NCBI GenBank assembly: GCA_946478675.1
Contig: CAMLEF010000296.1
Coordinates: forward strand, 1 to 5,953
Direction: 5' to 3'
Source of the DNA: an uncultured Flavobacteriales bacterium
Lineage (GTDB): Bacteria > Bacteroidota > Bacteroidia > Palsa-965
Length of the DNA stretch: 5,953 nucleotides
Made by a program: the position numbers and the translations under genes. Below are positions 4,528 to 5,953 of the stretch, one piece after another. The notes below the pieces were generated by a model that was given only the letters and a program-made list of their open reading frames with translations, was not told the DNA's origin and did no database searches. The stretch's first letter is position 1, and every line of letters begins with the position of its first letter.

Positions 4528-5953
4528 TTACAGGTTCGACGTGTTGTTGTTCTGCTGCGACTGGTTATTGATCGGCACTACGGTGCAGTCGCAGGTTACG
4601 TCGACGTACACGCGGCCCGGTGTCGACGAGAGCTGCTTGCCGAGACGGCTGTACACTTCGAAGATGTAATCGAACGTGTCCATGCCGACGATGTTGATGG
4701 ACGGCGAATAGCGGAACAGGTACGTCGTGCCGCTGCGGATGAGCTCGACAAATCCGCCGCGTGCGGTCGTGATCGTGTCGTATGCGCCATTCGAATCCGG
4801 CGTGGTGTCCGGCTCCTGGATGATGCCGTTCTTGATGAACTTGAGACGGAACGTGGTGCCGGCAGCGCGGTTGTAGATGGCCTGGCTCTTCACGTCGATG
4901 TTCACTTTCGTGACTTTGTTGTTGCAGCCTTCGGCCGAAGCGTTGATCGGCACACCGAATGCGTAATCGCCCGGCAGGTAACGCACGTACGTCGGCATCA
5001 CGATGTTCGGCAGCGCGAGATCGGCTTCCGTCGGCGCGGGAATTTCTCCGCAGTCGCAATCGCAGCAGCAGAGGTACGGCAGCGCAAAGTCGGCGATCAC
5101 CTGGTCCTGCTCGAGCTGGAACTGCTGGATCTGGATCGGCAGCGGCGTGAACGGACGGCCGATGCTCGCGTTGAGCTCGAAGCATTCTGCCAGCTGCGCC
5201 TGGATCGACGCCAGCAGCAGCACTTCGGCGCGCGACTTCGACGGTTTCGTCATCAGCACCTGCTCCTGGCAACGGAGGTTCTCGATGTTTTGCGCCACGA
5301 GGTTCGCTTCCTGGATCGAGTTCACGGAAACGCTGATGTTGTCGCCGTTGTACACCATGATGAACGTGCCGCCTTTCGGAACACCGCGCATGTGCTCGGG
5401 CCCCGGGTGCTTCTTGATGAAGTTCGAGAACAACGTCGGATCATTGTCGTGCAGCCACTGCAGACGGTAACGGTACGTGTAGTACAGCGTTTCGAATTCT
5501 TTGTAGATGCAGCTCTCGAGGAAGTTGTCGAACACGTTCATCAGCTCGGCAGCATACTGCGAAAGCAGGAAGTACATCTCCGGCGTCGGGCGCGTTTTGC
5601 TGTTGCGCAGGATGTAATCGAAAATGCGGTTCGAAGAAACTTTCGCCGAAATGGCCATGTTCATCGCGTCGATGTACGTCTTGATGAAGCTGTCGGCCAC
5701 GTTCGTAATGTCGGCGCCGTAATTGAACGACTTGAAATCGAACGGCAGCAGCTGATCATCCGTAAGCTCCTGCATCTTGTTGCAGTAGTTCGTCATCGCG
5801 AGATTAAAATCGTCGACGAGAATTTCCAGCGGCGATTCTTTATCCTGGATCACCGTTCCGAAGCTTACGTTGATGTTGGCATCGATCGTCGTGAGCGTCG
5901 TGCCGAGCAATCCGCCGATGGTAACCGGCTCTGCGGTATCGATCGTTTTGACG
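4528..5953 (-). CDS. Large protein with cysteine cluster and C-terminal Ig-like domain, probable eCIS structural or surface component; 5' end outside window
   Basis: The last 474 residues of a longer protein. The frame is open to the right edge with no ATG in the first 14 codons, and the TTG at 5908-5910 is internal. I cannot name the family. About residues 40-180 are helix-rich with many aromatics (for example LYYTYRYRLQWL at 156-167). Next comes the motif PGPEHMRGVPKGGTFIMVY at 183-201. A second helical stretch (about 213-270) leads to CCCDCDC at 295-301. The C-terminal part, about 320-456, is beta-rich. Its YSPSINIVGMDTFDYIFEV stretch resembles the 'Y.P..nf.G.DtF.Y.v' pattern of bacterial Ig-like or cadherin-like domains. 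It ends with a CDC motif and an Asn/Gln-rich tail. Codon and base composition (about 58% G+C in a sampled line) match the ATPase gene. Position beside eCIS genes suggests a particle component such as a baseplate-linked or fibre protein; this is inference. Confidence 0.8.
   Translation of the reverse strand, partial: VKTIDTAEPVTIGGLLGTTLTTIDANINVSFGTVIQDKESPLEILVDDFNLAMTNYCNKMQELTDDQLLPFDFKSFNYGADITNVADSFIKTYIDAMNMAISAKVSSNRIFDYILRNSKTRPTPEMYFLLSQYAAELMNVFDNFLESCIYKEFETLYYTYRYRLQWLHDNDPTLFSNFIKKHPGPEHMRGVPKGGTFIMVYNGDNISVSVNSIQEANLVAQNIENLRCQEQVLMTKPSKSRAEVLLLASIQAQLAECFELNASIGRPFTPLPIQIQQFQLEQDQVIADFALPYLCCCDCDCGEIPAPTEADLALPNIVMPTYVRYLPGDYAFGVPINASAEGCNNKVTKVNIDVKSQAIYNRAAGTTFRLKFIKNGIIQEPDTTPDSNGAYDTITTARGGFVELIRSGTTYLFRYSPSINIVGMDTFDYIFEVYSRLGKQLSSTPGRVYVDVTCDCTVVPINNQSQQNNNTSNL

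Noticed and set aside
5908..5910. TTG as the start of the large right-hand protein
   Set aside because: The reading frame is open through the window edge, and upstream codons (VKTIDTAEPVTIGG) read as ordinary protein, so the gene very likely begins outside.

Overview
The window holds part of an extracellular contractile injection system (eCIS, the Afp/PVC-type phage-tail-like device) locus. All recognisable genes lie on the minus strand. The organism is most likely a member of the Bacteroidota. The clues are Bacteroidota-style promoter boxes (TAnnTTTG type), no visible Shine-Dalgarno sequences, roughly 53-58% G+C in the structural genes, and gene families with the look of Bacteroidota eCIS clusters. 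The genus cannot be named from this sequence.

In transcription order (right to left): (1) 5953-4528, the C-terminal 474 residues of a large unrecognised protein, probably an eCIS structural or surface component, with a mainly helical part, a CCCDCDC cysteine cluster and a C-terminal Ig-like beta-sandwich; (2) 4480-2612, a complete 622-residue DUF4157 (eCIS core domain) protein with five 11-residue acidic repeats, an HELTH motif, and an unrelated-looking C-terminal region of about 400 residues that contains a glycine-zipper membrane segment; (3) 2606-2010, a 198-residue single-pass membrane protein starting 5 nt after the stop of gene 2; (4) a 242-nt non-coding gap with a hairpin and a TATATTTG promoter box; (5) 1767-430, a complete eCIS-type AAA+ ATPase (Afp15/Pvc15-like); (6) 422-1, the N-terminal 140 residues of the contractile injection system tape measure protein (CIS_TMP, Afp14-like).

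Proposed working model (inference): genes 1, 5 and 6 belong to the particle and its assembly. Genes 2 and 3 form an inserted payload cassette, in which the DUF4157 part links the protein to the particle, the C-terminal part is the effector and the small membrane protein is an immunity or partner protein. Base composition supports this: the DUF4157 half is GC-rich like or above its neighbours, whereas the C-terminal effector region and the small gene fall to about 33-45% G+C, with the change close to a run of seven G at the domain boundary.
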